From contig CAXXJE010000002.1 of assembly GCA_963675055.2 (NCBI GenBank), positions 2,542,001 through 2,606,000 of the forward strand: a stretch of 64,000 nt of DNA. The letters run 5' to 3'. The translations under genes and the position numbers were made by a program. The DNA comes from PGYT01 sp963675055. Lineage in GTDB: Bacteria > Bacteroidota > Ignavibacteria > Ignavibacteriales > Melioribacteraceae. This document shows positions 52,621 to 62,102 of the stretch, in pieces (position 1 is the stretch's first letter; each line of letters opens with the position of its first letter). The notes below the pieces were generated by a model. That model worked only from the letters and a program-made list of their open reading frames with translations, was not told the DNA's origin and did not search any database.

Positions 52621-53697
52621 ATGAATTTAACACAGCCTGAAATAGACTGGCTTCACAATAGATTTACTGAACTTGAAATTTCATCCGGAACGATTAGTAG
52701 TTTCGGGGATGTAACCACGGAATATGATATTCTCGTCCATGGTGCGGCAATGAGAATTGTATCGGCAAGCGTATTAAATCTCTCCGGAAAGGATGTTGTC
52801 GATTTTGTACACAGAGTTTCAACTAATGATGTTAAATCGGTTAATGATAATTCCAAGATTACAACTCTCTTTACGAACGAGAAAGGAAGAATGATTGATC
52901 GGACGGTATTTATTAAAATGCCGGATAAGTCATTTCTCATCGGGCATGCATCGGAAAGACTTAGATTGTCAAGATGGATTGAAAAGTATATCATTATGGA
53001 GGATATCAAACTCTTAGATGAATCGAATAATTACAGGATATTCGAGTTTGTGGGACCTCAAGCTGAATCTTATTTGACAATGATATGCGGTAAATGCATT
53101 GATGTACTCGATGATCGAAACGTTATCGATATCTCAGTTGAAACCGTTTCAGTGAAAATAACTAGATTGAAAGAACTAAATGGCACTTACAAGTTTTGGC
53201 TGATGACAAAGTCTGAAAACTTCGAGGCATTAATTCAAACCTTACTCGATCAGGTTAGTGTGTTTAATTTCGGACTCGTCGGCGCGGATGCATATAACCT
53301 TTACAGAATTCTAACCGGCATTCCGTCTGTTCCAAAAGAATTGAATGATAACTTTAATCCACATGAAGGAAATGTGATTGAAGATGTTTCGTTTACTAAA
53401 GGCTGTTATATTGGTCAGGAAGTAATTGCCCGGCTTGATACTTATGATAAAGTTCAAAGGGAACTGAAGAACTTTATTATAAATGGCGAACTGGATTTTA
53501 ACGGCGAGGGATTCGATATTCTAAATGAGAAAGATGAAGAGATTGGGCAGGTAACATCTCTTGCCAGGTCAGTAAGCGATAATAAAATTATCGGACTCGG
53601 ATACATGCGGAAAAAATTTAAAGATCATGTATCCGGCAAGATTAACATGAATAATGATATGATTGATGTTCTTATCAAGGATATTAACAGGAAATGA
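52621..53697 (+). CDS. ygfZ: YgfZ/GcvT-domain folate-binding protein
   Basis: A 358-residue protein of the YgfZ branch of the GcvT fold, which uses folate to help maintain or repair iron-sulfur enzymes. The diagnostic motif KGCYIGQEVIARLD is intact (around residue 260), with earlier GKDVVDFVHRVSTNDV and TTLFTNEKGRMIDR. The frame is open farther upstream, but that extension lies within the preceding gene in another frame, and ATG 52621 directly follows an AAGGAAA site. Its stop overlaps the next start (ATGA). Confidence 0.88.
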   Translation: MNLTQPEIDWLHNRFTELEISSGTISSFGDVTTEYDILVHGAAMRIVSASVLNLSGKDVVDFVHRVSTNDVKSVNDNSKITTLFTNEKGRMIDRTVFIKMPDKSFLIGHASERLRLSRWIEKYIIMEDIKLLDESNNYRIFEFVGPQAESYLTMICGKCIDVLDDRNVIDISVETVSVKITRLKELNGTYKFWLMTKSENFEALIQTLLDQVSVFNFGLVGADAYNLYRILTGIPSVPKELNDNFNPHEGNVIEDVSFTKGCYIGQEVIARLDTYDKVQRELKNFIINGELDFNGEGFDILNEKDEEIGQVTSLARSVSDNKIIGLGYMRKKFKDHVSGKINMNNDMIDVLIKDINRK

Positions 53698-54236
53698 AAA
53701 TATACACAAAGACAGGTGATGACGGTTCAACGTCACTCTTCAGAGGTGGGAGAGTACTAAAGAACAATCAGAGATTGATCGCATATGGAACGGTTGATGA
53801 ACTCAATTCCGCACTTGGAATAGCAATCTGTCATACAAGTGATGATGAGATTAAAGAAGTGTTATTGAATATTCAGAGTCAGCTTTTTACAATCGGTTCA
53901 GATTTAGCTACTGTATCGAAAAAAAATGACCCGGGATTTGTTAGAACCGAAAGTAGTGATGTGGAATTCCTGGAACAAACTATCGATTCATTTGATAAAA
54001 GGCTTCCGGGACTTAAAAATTTCATTTTACCGGGCGGATCAAAAGGAGCCTCATTTCTGCATTTTGCCAGAACTATATGCAGGAGAGCAGAAAGAGAAGT
54101 TGTAAGCCTGGGTCAGAATGAAGAAATAAATGAGAATGTTGTTATTTATATTAACAGGTTATCGGACCTGTTATTTGTTCTTTCACGTTATGAAAATATA
54201 GTGAACAATACACCCGAACCCATCTGGACAAAATAG
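53694..54236 (+). CDS. ATP:cob(I)alamin adenosyltransferase (PduO type)
   Basis: A 180-residue enzyme that adenosylates cobalamin to the coenzyme form. The family start KIYTKTGDDGSTSLFRG carries the ATP-binding segment; YGTVDELNSALG and the late ICRRAEREVVSL and RLSDLLFVLSRYEN helices follow. It overlaps ygfZ by four bases. A use for adenosylcobalamin (for example methylmalonyl-CoA mutase or ribonucleotide reductase) is implied but not encoded here. Confidence 0.93.
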   Translation: MKIYTKTGDDGSTSLFRGGRVLKNNQRLIAYGTVDELNSALGIAICHTSDDEIKEVLLNIQSQLFTIGSDLATVSKKNDPGFVRTESSDVEFLEQTIDSFDKRLPGLKNFILPGGSKGASFLHFARTICRRAEREVVSLGQNEEINENVVIYINRLSDLLFVLSRYENIVNNTPEPIWTK

Positions 54237-54277
54237 CATTTTGTAATTTGCTTTTTATTTTTTGAAATTTCCTCAAT

Positions 54278-54690
<413 letters not shown>

Positions 54691-54729
54691 GTCCGGCGAA
54701 GTTGTTTTGTAACGAAGACGGGCAAATAA

Positions 54730-54972
54730 ATGAAATATCATGTTTACATACTGCAAAGCATTGATTATCCGAATCAGAAATATGTCGGAATTACATCAGA
54801 CTTAGAAAAGAGACTTTCCAAACATAACGAGGGAGGATCCCCTCATACCTCAAAATACAAACCCTGGGAAATAAAGGTATCTATAAGCTTTAAGGAAAAA
54901 GATAAGGCTTACAAATTTGAAAAATATTTGAAATCTCATTCGGGAAGAGCATTCTCATCAAAACATTTTTAG
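54730..54972 (+). CDS. Small GIY-YIG nuclease-family protein, copy 1
   Basis: An 80-residue protein consisting of just a GIY-YIG core: VYILQS (the GIY strand), YVGITSDLEKRLSKHN (the YIG strand with the conserved arginine) and KFEKYLKSHSGRAFSSKHF with the metal-binding glutamate. Such single-domain proteins are related to UvrC-N and homing nucleases. Their biological role is not settled. It lies in a 335-bp unit duplicated in tandem. The ATG is preceded by GACGGGCAAATAA without a clear Shine-Dalgarno site. Confidence 0.85.
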   Translation: MKYHVYILQSIDYPNQKYVGITSDLEKRLSKHNEGGSPHTSKYKPWEIKVSISFKEKDKAYKFEKYLKSHSGRAFSSKHF

Positions 54973-54985
54973 TTCGACTACAATA

Positions 54986-55320
54986 GGGCTACGCCTGGCA
55001 AGCCAGTATTACATTGGTGAAGACTGTCCGGCGAAGTTGTTTTGTAACGAAGACGGGCAAATAAATGAAATATCATGTTTACATACTGCAAAGCATTGAT
55101 TATCCGAATCAGAAATATGTCGGAATTACATCAGACTTAGAAAAGAGACTTTCCAAACATAACTTGGGAGGATCCCCTCATACCTCAAAATACAAACCCT
55201 GGGAAATAAAGGTATCTATAAGCTTTAAGGAAAAAGATAAGGCTTACAAATTTGAAAAATATTTAAAATCTCATTCGGGAAGAGCATTCTCATCAAAGCA
55301 TTTTTAGTTCGACTACAATA
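54986..55320 (+). repeat. Tandem repeat unit 2 (335 bp)
   Basis: An almost identical copy of unit 1, in direct orientation with no spacer. Differences include GGTGAAGACT for GGCGAAGACT, TTG for GAG in the ORF, and a few single bases near its end. The period of 335 bases is exact at both ends. Confidence 0.9.
55065..55307 (+). CDS. Small GIY-YIG nuclease-family protein, copy 2
   Basis: The same 80-residue protein as copy 1, with one change (E to L in HNLGGS). The other base changes in the ORF are silent, which suggests that copying was recent or that the protein is kept by selection. All GIY-YIG core residues are retained. Confidence 0.85.
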   Translation: MKYHVYILQSIDYPNQKYVGITSDLEKRLSKHNLGGSPHTSKYKPWEIKVSISFKEKDKAYKFEKYLKSHSGRAFSSKHF

Positions 55321-55465
55321 GGGCTACGCCTGGCAAGCCAGTATTACATTGGCGAAGACTGTCCGGCGAAGTTGTTTTATAACGAATACGGACTAAAAAA
55401 ATGAAATATCATGTTTATATAATGCGGAGCATTGATTATTCCAAGCAAAAATATGTCGGAATTAA
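55321..55465 (+). repeat. Tandem repeat unit 3, truncated and decayed
   Basis: The leader from GGGCTACGCC to the ATG is well kept (with GAATACGG for GAAGACGG and extra A residues before the ATG), but similarity falls off within the first ~22 codons and stops near 55465. Confidence 0.8.
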
Positions 55466-55487
55466 GATTCCAAGAGAATACTTCTAA
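55401..55487 (+). pseudogene. GIY-YIG remnant, copy 3
   Basis: The reading frame starts MKYHVYIMRSIDYSKQKYVGI, close to the intact copies with several replacements, then departs and meets TAA after 28 codons. The catalytic arginine and glutamate are lost. It overlaps the 3' end of the minus-strand gene at 55484. Confidence 0.8.
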
Positions 55488-56410
55488 AACTTTACTAAAT
55501 CCAGCGCGTATGAAATTCCTCCCAGTACTTGTCCACCGGTAAATCCTGGAATTTTGGCTGAACCGAAATTCCTGTAATACTCAACTCCCAGAGTAAAGTT
55601 TTTATATGTACCGAGCAGAGCTAAACTTAATCCCACAAAATTGTTTCTTCCATCTAAAATATAATCCTGAAATCCATGCTGCTCAATAAAATCGCCTCCC
55701 AGACTTCTGAATTCAAGACCAGCCAGCATACTAACGGCTGCATATTCTTCATCATTAGAATCTTCAGTTTTCTTACTCATGCTTAGATTATAGCCGGTTC
55801 TTATGCTAAAAGTAAAAAAACTTCCACTGCCGGTTAAAGTTGTGTTTTCCTGGTCAATTGTTACAGGGATTTTCCACGTTACAGTTGAAAGCGCACTTTG
55901 GAGTCCCAGAAGATAGTGTCCATTTGTACCCCAAGGGAATGCCAGCATATAATCCACATAACCGGAATTTTTACCCTTGTTCTTATCCAGAAGAGATACC
56001 CCGAATTCTGTTTTTATCGTATCATCAAATGCTGCAAGGTTAACAGAAAGTCTTAGATTCATATATGTATCCTCCCAGCCGAAGACTCCCAGTTTTGAAA
56101 AATTCATTGTTATTGAATTATTTGCAACACTTTTATCATCCTCTGAATCTGCAACATTTTTAAATTCACCTGAAGTACCAATAGCTAAATTCATTTCAGT
56201 ACCAGTTGTCTTTTTCCCAAATAGATAATGACCAGGTGAAATTAATAATGTATCCGGTTCTCCTGAGTTATCCAAAGTTATAACCTTCTGAACCTCCTGA
56301 ACTTTGCGATCCTGATCTATATCAGATGTCTGAATACTAGGTACAAATAATACCTGAGAGTACAAATTTATTGAGGCGATGAAAATAATAATAAAGTAAA
56401 ATCTTGTCAT
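55484..56410 (-). CDS. Exported outer-membrane barrel-like protein
   Basis: A 308-residue protein. A signal peptide ends near residue 18 (INLYSQ), then a linker, then regular alternating strands (NLRLSVNLAAF, AVSMLAGLEFRSL, NFTLGVEYYRNF) to a terminal hydrophobic ALDLVKF. No family is recognised; a small 8-10-strand barrel is plausible. It lies alone on the minus strand, and its 3' end touches the GIY-YIG remnant. The 277-base region upstream, shared with the next plus-strand gene, shows no other gene. Confidence 0.6.
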   Translation of the reverse strand: MTRFYFIIIFIASINLYSQVLFVPSIQTSDIDQDRKVQEVQKVITLDNSGEPDTLLISPGHYLFGKKTTGTEMNLAIGTSGEFKNVADSEDDKSVANNSITMNFSKLGVFGWEDTYMNLRLSVNLAAFDDTIKTEFGVSLLDKNKGKNSGYVDYMLAFPWGTNGHYLLGLQSALSTVTWKIPVTIDQENTTLTGSGSFFTFSIRTGYNLSMSKKTEDSNDEEYAAVSMLAGLEFRSLGGDFIEQHGFQDYILDGRNNFVGLSLALLGTYKNFTLGVEYYRNFGSAKIPGFTGGQVLGGISYALDLVKF

Positions 56411-56687
56411 TACTGCTCCCTGGGAAGTTTTAAAAAGAGATAAAAGGTATGAAAAGGAATTAAAAAAGTAAAGTTGAAATAAATGAAGAAGGCAAAAATA
56501 TTATTAATGCTAAGTCCTATATGTTAATACTCATAAATTATTTAATTAGTTTTATTCTCATGAATGGACTTAAAAAGCATGTCTTGTCTCTTAATTATAT
56601 CCTCAAAAAATATTTATAAATTCTCCAAAGCTTTCCTATCTTTAAAGAACAAATAACTTTTTCACCAACAAGTTAAAAGTTGTTCTT

Positions 56688-59600
56688 ATGAAAAATCTAT
56701 TCGGAATATATCCAGTCGTATTATTGCTTGTCGCTGCATTGTCCGTTAACACTTTTGCCGAAGATGACAAAGCACCTGATTCACTTAAGAATATTTCTCT
56801 CAGCGGATTATCATTCCGCAGCATAGGCCCAGCAATTACCGGCGGTAGAATATCGTCAATCGCGGTTAACCCGTTTGATCATAGTGAATTTTATGTTGGG
56901 TCCGGTCATGGCTCGCTGTGGAAGACAACAAATAACGGTGTTACTTTCTCACCAATCTTCGACAGCGTTGAGCCCTATGCAATAGGCTTCCTGGCAATTG
57001 ATCCGACGAATCCGAATGTAGTCTGGGTAGGAACAGGCGAGAATAATAATCAGAACAATGTGATTTACGGTGATGGAATCTATAAGAGCGAGGACGGCGG
57101 TAAGACCTGGAAGAATAAGGGACTACAAGAGTCCGAGCATGTTACCGGAATCGTAATTGACCCGAATAACACAAATGTTGTTTATGCTTCTGCTTACGGC
57201 TCCTTAAGACGTGGCGGTGGTGACAGAGGAATTTATAAATCAACTGACGGTGGTGAAACCTGGGAAAAAGTATTATACGTTAGTGAGTTTACAGGATTTT
57301 ACCAGATACATATGGATCCGCGATACTCTAATATACTTTACGCAGTAGCTCATCAGCGAATGAGAAAACTCTATTCCGGAGTTTACGGTGGCGAGGAGAG
57401 TGGAATTTACAGGACTACTGATTCCGGCAAATCGTGGCATAAACTTACAAACGGATTTCCAACAGAAATAATCGGACGAATTGGGATGGATGTTTCACCA
57501 GCGAATCCTGATATAGTTTACGCAATAGTCGAAGCGTCACCTAAAGATCAGGGTTTTTACAGGTCTACGGACAGGGGAGCAAGCTGGACGAAGCAAAGTT
57601 CCTACGCTTCGGCTTACAAGTTTTATTTTCAAAAAATATTTGCCGATCCAAAGGAAGCTGACAGAGTTTACAGTATGGATGTGTTTTTGCAAGTAACTGA
57701 GGACGGCGGTAAAAGCTGGAATAACCTCGGGAGCGATAAGAAACATGTTGACGATCATTTTCTATGGATTGATCCAAGTGATACAAGACATCTGATAAAT
57801 GGGTGTGACGGCGGTGTTTATCAATCATATGATCGCGGTAAAAACTGGGACTTTATTTGCAACCTTCCTATTACGGAAATCTATAAGGTATCTACCGACT
57901 TCGACGAGCCGTTTTATAATGTTTATATCGGAACGCAGGATAACAATAGTTTAACCGGGCCTTCACGAACCGTGAGTTCAGGTGGTATTACAAACCATGA
58001 CTGGTTATTCACTAACGGCGGCGACGGATTCGAAACTCAGGTTGACTGGAAGAATCCGAATATTATTTATGCCCAGTCTCAGAACGGCGGACTGGTCAGA
58101 TTCGACAAACGGAGCGGTGAGAACCTGTTTATTAAACCCTACGAATTTGCTGATGCTGCATACAGGTTTGACTGGGATTCACCTCTTTTAATCTCACGTC
58201 ATGACAATAAAAGACTCTACTTTGCCGGCAATAAACTATTACGGTCCGATGATATGGGAAGCACATGGAGGGAAATTAGTCCGGATCTTACCCGGGGCGT
58301 TCCCAAAGAGATGATGAATTTGATGAATCGCAGCTGGAGAATTGATGAACTTGCCCGTAAAGGATCCATGGCAAACATTGCATCAATCGCTGAATCACCA
58401 ATAGATGAAAATATTCTGTTTGCCGGATCAGGTGACGGGCTTATCCACTATACAACTGACGGCGGAAAAAACTGGAATAAATCACAAGTTGAAGGGCTGC
58501 CTAAGTTTACCCGGATTCACAATATGGTGGCATCCAATCACGATAAAAACGTTGCTTACGCTGCCTGTCATAATTTTAATGGCGGCGATTATAAACCATA
58601 CTTGTACAGAACTACAGACGGCGGAAAAAACTGGGAGCAAATAAATAATGATCTACCTGAACGAGGCAGTACATACTCTATACAGGAAGACCATATCGAT
58701 AAGAATTTATTATTTATTGGGACGCAGTTCGGGGTTTACTTTTCGAACACGGGCGGTGATGAATGGATAAAACTGTCCTCGGGAATTCCTACTCATGCAA
58801 TAATGGATATGGAAATACAGAGAAGAGAGAATGATCTCGTTGTCTCCACATTCGGACGAGGTGTTTACATACTAGACGATTATTCTCCATTTCGTAATTT
58901 GTCCGAAGAAACACTTGCTAAAGATGCGTTTATCTTTCCGATAAAAGATGCATTGATGTTTATTCCTTCCAACCCATTCGGATTTAAGGGAGTCGGATTT
59001 ATGGGTGCGGGATTTTATTCAGCTCCTAATCCCGATGCTGGCGCGGTATTCACGTATTACTTAAAGGAAGGATTCAAAACAGTTAAAGACATACGCATAG
59101 ACGAGGAGAAGAAACTACAGAAAGAAGGTAAGAATATTAAGTATCCGAGCTATGATCAGTTAAGAAAGGAAAGTGAAGAACCGGAACAATACCTGCTATT
59201 TACAATTACCGACGAATCGGGAAATGTAGTTAGAAAGATTAAAACGAATGCCCGGAAAGGTGTGAACAGATTGGTTTGGGATTTCAGGCATAGTACTGTA
59301 ACACCAGTATCGCTTACGCCTTATGATGATTCAGTGCCATGGAATAGTCCTGATGTCGGTTACCTGGCAATGCCGGGTAAATACTTCGTATCTCTTTCTA
59401 AATTCGACCAGGGCGAATTCACAGAATTAGTATCTCCGCAGGAATTTGTTTGTAAGCCTTTGAGTATCACTACTCTGCCGGCGGAGGATAAATCAGCGCT
59501 TGATGCATTTAACAAGAAAGTTGCAGAGCTTGCAAGAGCTGTTGCCGGAGCTGATTCATATAGACGGGAGATGTTTAAAAAAATAGCATTCCTTAAAAAG

Positions 59601-59957
59601 GCTGTTCTCGAAGGTGTTGCAGTGAACAATGAAACATATAACAGCATTCTGGGAGTTGAATTAGAACTTGATAAACTTAACCGGGAAATAAACGGCGATA
59701 ATCTTAGAGCCAGATATGAGGGTGCCGCACCGACAGCAGTTAAGGATAGGGTTGATCTGATAACTTCAGCTCTCTGGACAACAACTGCGGCTCCGACAAC
59801 AACATTTGAAAAATCGTATTCGGATGCAGCCGGAAAGTTTGATGAAATACTTGGTTTATTGAAAGCGATCGATTTGAAAATTAAAAAGATCGAGAATACT
59901 CTGGAAGAAAGTAGTGCCCCGTTTACACCGGGCCGACTACCGGAATGGAATAAATAA
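56688..59957 (+). CDS. Secreted Asp-box (VPS10/sortilin-like) propeller protein
   Basis: A 1089-residue exported protein of the group often labelled glycosyl hydrolase or VPS10-type. A signal peptide ends near residue 24 (NTFAED). Asp-box repeats S/T-x-D-G-G-K-T/N-W recur through about residues 70-720: KSEDGGKTWKNKG, STDGGETWEKV, TEDGGKSWNNL, TTDGGKNWNKS and TTDGGKNWEQI among others, implying two seven-bladed propellers. After ~790 come a beta-sandwich with RKGVNRLVWDFRHS and an Ala/Lys helical tail. No catalytic glycosidase residues can be assigned. A TATCTTTA box lies at 56637-56644, without a TTG at the right distance. Confidence 0.85.
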   Translation: MKNLFGIYPVVLLLVAALSVNTFAEDDKAPDSLKNISLSGLSFRSIGPAITGGRISSIAVNPFDHSEFYVGSGHGSLWKTTNNGVTFSPIFDSVEPYAIGFLAIDPTNPNVVWVGTGENNNQNNVIYGDGIYKSEDGGKTWKNKGLQESEHVTGIVIDPNNTNVVYASAYGSLRRGGGDRGIYKSTDGGETWEKVLYVSEFTGFYQIHMDPRYSNILYAVAHQRMRKLYSGVYGGEESGIYRTTDSGKSWHKLTNGFPTEIIGRIGMDVSPANPDIVYAIVEASPKDQGFYRSTDRGASWTKQSSYASAYKFYFQKIFADPKEADRVYSMDVFLQVTEDGGKSWNNLGSDKKHVDDHFLWIDPSDTRHLINGCDGGVYQSYDRGKNWDFICNLPITEIYKVSTDFDEPFYNVYIGTQDNNSLTGPSRTVSSGGITNHDWLFTNGGDGFETQVDWKNPNIIYAQSQNGGLVRFDKRSGENLFIKPYEFADAAYRFDWDSPLLISRHDNKRLYFAGNKLLRSDDMGSTWREISPDLTRGVPKEMMNLMNRSWRIDELARKGSMANIASIAESPIDENILFAGSGDGLIHYTTDGGKNWNKSQVEGLPKFTRIHNMVASNHDKNVAYAACHNFNGGDYKPYLYRTTDGGKNWEQINNDLPERGSTYSIQEDHIDKNLLFIGTQFGVYFSNTGGDEWIKLSSGIPTHAIMDMEIQRRENDLVVSTFGRGVYILDDYSPFRNLSEETLAKDAFIFPIKDALMFIPSNPFGFKGVGFMGAGFYSAPNPDAGAVFTYYLKEGFKTVKDIRIDEEKKLQKEGKNIKYPSYDQLRKESEEPEQYLLFTITDESGNVVRKIKTNARKGVNRLVWDFRHSTVTPVSLTPYDDSVPWNSPDVGYLAMPGKYFVSLSKFDQGEFTELVSPQEFVCKPLSITTLPAEDKSALDAFNKKVAELARAVAGADSYRREMFKKIAFLKKAVLEGVAVNNETYNSILGVELELDKLNREINGDNLRARYEGAAPTAVKDRVDLITSALWTTTAAPTTTFEKSYSDAAGKFDEILGLLKAIDLKIKKIENTLEESSAPFTPGRLPEWNK

Positions 59958-59976
59958 ATTTATTAAGAATTGGATC

Positions 59977-60408
59977 ATGGCGAAATTATCAATCCGAAAT
60001 AATGTGGAAAATTTAGAGAAAGTTGCAGAGTTCGTATCAGGATTTTCATCGGATAGAGGACTGCCTGATAAGTTTGTATTCGAAATGAATCTTGTATTGG
60101 ATGAACTGGTAACCAATGTTATAACATACGGCTACAGCGATAAAGAGCCTCATAAAATTGATATAGAGATTGATTTAATGGATGATGAAGTGGTGATGAC
60201 TATTTCCGACGACGGAGATGAGTTCAATCCGCTGGATCACGAAGTGCAGGGCAGAGATGCCTCGCTCCGGGAAAGACCCGTAGGAGGACTTGGTATATTT
60301 TTCGTGAAGGAGAAAACGGATGAGCTTTCATATGTAAGGGAGAATGGAAAGAATATCGTAACATTAAAAAAGTTTATAAAACAGAAGGAAGATAAAAATG
60401 AAGATTAA
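59977..60408 (+). CDS. RsbW-like serine kinase / anti-sigma regulatory factor
   Basis: A 143-residue HATPase_c_2 protein. The N box is in EMNLVLDELVTNVITYGY (about 40-57), the G1 region in ISDDGDEFNPLDH and the G2 region in GGLGIFFVKEKTDEL. Such kinases phosphorylate an STAS antagonist or hold a partner in a partner-switch. The frame is open from 59914 inside the preceding gene, but ATG 59977 gives the normal MAKLSIRNN start. It overlaps the STAS gene by 11 bases. The target is not evident. Confidence 0.88.
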   Translation: MAKLSIRNNVENLEKVAEFVSGFSSDRGLPDKFVFEMNLVLDELVTNVITYGYSDKEPHKIDIEIDLMDDEVVMTISDDGDEFNPLDHEVQGRDASLRERPVGGLGIFFVKEKTDELSYVRENGKNIVTLKKFIKQKEDKNED

Positions 60409-60724
60409 TGTTGAACAATTTGAGAAATTTGTTGAAGTAAAACTCGATGGCCGGCTTGATACAAATACATCCCCCGATCTGGAGAAGTCTCTTACCGAAA
60501 TATTAAATGGTGGAACTGTGAACGTTCTGATCAATTTTAAAAATCTAACATACATCAGCAGTTCGGGATTACGGGTCTTTCTTGTGGCTGCTAAATTGCT
60601 TGACGAAGAGGGAAGTAAACTGAACTTCTGCGGGATGAAAGATTATATAAAGGAAGTTTTTGACATCGCCGGATTCAGTGTGCTTTTTAATTTTTTCGAT
60701 TCACGTGAGCAATTTACAGATTAG
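60398..60724 (+). CDS. STAS-domain anti-sigma factor antagonist (RsbV-like)
   Basis: A 108-residue STAS protein. KLDGRLDTNTSPDLE, NVLINFKNLTYISSSGLRVFL and FDIAGFSVLFNFF give the fold. Serines 54-56 in ISSSGL include the phosphorylation site. It overlaps the kinase gene, the usual order of a partner-switch pair, so the two very probably act on each other. Confidence 0.92.
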   Translation: MKINVEQFEKFVEVKLDGRLDTNTSPDLEKSLTEILNGGTVNVLINFKNLTYISSSGLRVFLVAAKLLDEEGSKLNFCGMKDYIKEVFDIAGFSVLFNFFDSREQFTD

Positions 60725-60938
60725 AATATATCCCTTGGTTACCTAAAATTGTGGGGAAGCCTAAATAAACTTACTTTCTATATTGTGGTGAATTCCAATT
60801 TAATTGAATCGTTATATATTTGGAGTAAAAAATTTGGACGTTTGGATCAACCAGAGCCAGGCTTAATAGTTATTCAATTTTGTAGTTGTAATATAAAGTA
60901 TAGTAAGAATCGGATATTTCTCTTTTAGTGGGGAACTT

Positions 60939-62018
60939 ATGAAAATTACATTTCTAATATGGATTACTATTTTAATCACATCAATCTGTGCTCAAGATAA
61001 AACTTTTACCAATGAAGAACTGGGTGTAACGACGTATTTATTGAATGAAAGTTTTCATGCCTCAAAATTTAATTCTGTTGAGCGATATGAAAATGCTAAA
61101 GATTCTTGTTACCGGTTTCTTAAAAAGTATCCGAACTCTTTTGCGCGAGCTGATGTTTTTCGAGTATTGTTTACCATGCTCGGCAATTTTTCAACGGCTG
61201 AAAAAGAGATTTTACAAGTCGCTGATTCATTATTGAAATATGATAATCTTCCTTTAACAAAAGTTAGTGTAGCTGAGAAATTAATAAATAAGACAACTTA
61301 TTTAGAAAAAGCTGTTAGTTTATTGAATGATGGATTATCTGAACTGGAGAATCAGAACCATTTAATCTGGGGTTTCGTTGCCAGAGCCGAAGCATACAAA
61401 TTACTTGGAAATATTAATAATGCAAAAATGGATTATTATGAAGCAATAAAAATCGATTCTTCCAGAGAAGATTTATGGCAGGCTGTTGCAGGAATAACAA
61501 CTAATGAATTAGAAAGCGGAATGATCAAAAAGAAAATTCATCAAATTCGTGAAGAAATGACTGAGGATTATCGGGAAAAATCACTTAAGAGTGAGATTAT
61601 CGGCAGGAATATCTTAAGTAATACAGCATTTAATTTGAAAGGTGAAGAAGTCTCCCTGGCTAGTCTGAAGAGTAAAATAACTGTAATTAATTTCTTTGGA
61701 TTCTGGTGCAGCTGGTGTGTTAAAGAATTTCCTCATTTGCTCGAATTCCAAGAGAAATATCCTGACGTAGAGATAATATTTATGGCGGATAAGAGATTTA
61801 CTTTAGAGGAAATTGAAAGTAAGTACTTAGAATTGGAACAATTTAGTTTTCTCAAACACAACAACTTTTTAGTCAGTGAGCTCGATAATAAATTGGGTAT
61901 TAAAGCTGTTCCCCGTACTATCGTACTCGACAGGGATGGTAATATTAGATATGATTATTCCGGGTATAATGAGAAAATTGCTGATCTTCTGGAGGAAAAT
62001 GTTTGGGGACTTGAATAA
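60939..62018 (+). CDS. TPR-thioredoxin (TlpA-like) exported protein
   Basis: A 359-residue exported protein with a signal peptide (TSICAQ, about residue 18). Residues ~50-200 are helical repeats with TPR character (YRFLKKYPNSFARADVFR, FVARAEAYKLLGNINNAKMDYYEAI). The last ~140 residues are a thioredoxin-like domain with the active site FGFWCSWCVKEFP (Cys-Ser-Trp-Cys) and AVPRTIVLDRDGNI with the cis-proline. TlpA-type proteins reduce periplasmic disulfides; the TPR part may bind partners. It is a single gene. The 214 bases upstream carry only a TATATTTG box at 60815-60822. Confidence 0.82.
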   Translation: MKITFLIWITILITSICAQDKTFTNEELGVTTYLLNESFHASKFNSVERYENAKDSCYRFLKKYPNSFARADVFRVLFTMLGNFSTAEKEILQVADSLLKYDNLPLTKVSVAEKLINKTTYLEKAVSLLNDGLSELENQNHLIWGFVARAEAYKLLGNINNAKMDYYEAIKIDSSREDLWQAVAGITTNELESGMIKKKIHQIREEMTEDYREKSLKSEIIGRNILSNTAFNLKGEEVSLASLKSKITVINFFGFWCSWCVKEFPHLLEFQEKYPDVEIIFMADKRFTLEEIESKYLELEQFSFLKHNNFLVSELDNKLGIKAVPRTIVLDRDGNIRYDYSGYNEKIADLLEENVWGLE

Positions 62019-62052
62019 ACTTAAGATGGAGTATATATTACTCAAATATTTG

Positions 62053-62088
62053 GAAACCTCCGCTAAGTATTTTGCTAGCGGAGGTTTC
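62053..62088. terminator. Bidirectional hairpin between convergent genes
   Basis: GAAACCTCCGCTA (62053-62065) pairs perfectly with TAGCGGAGGTTTC (62076-62088), 13 bp with a 10-base loop. It lies between the TPR-thioredoxin gene and the oppositely directed RND gene and can serve both. Confidence 0.82.
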
Positions 62089-62102
62089 TAAGTGAAATAT
62101 AA

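Noticed and set aside
56411..56687. Gene or RNA in the 277-base divergent gap
   Set aside because: No ORF with protein-like features, no tRNA-like T-arm and no strong hairpin; only a weak -7-like TATCTTTA at 56637.
59914..59976. Extended N-terminus of the RsbW-like kinase
   Set aside because: It lies inside the 3' end of the preceding gene in a different frame, and the extra residues are not family-like.
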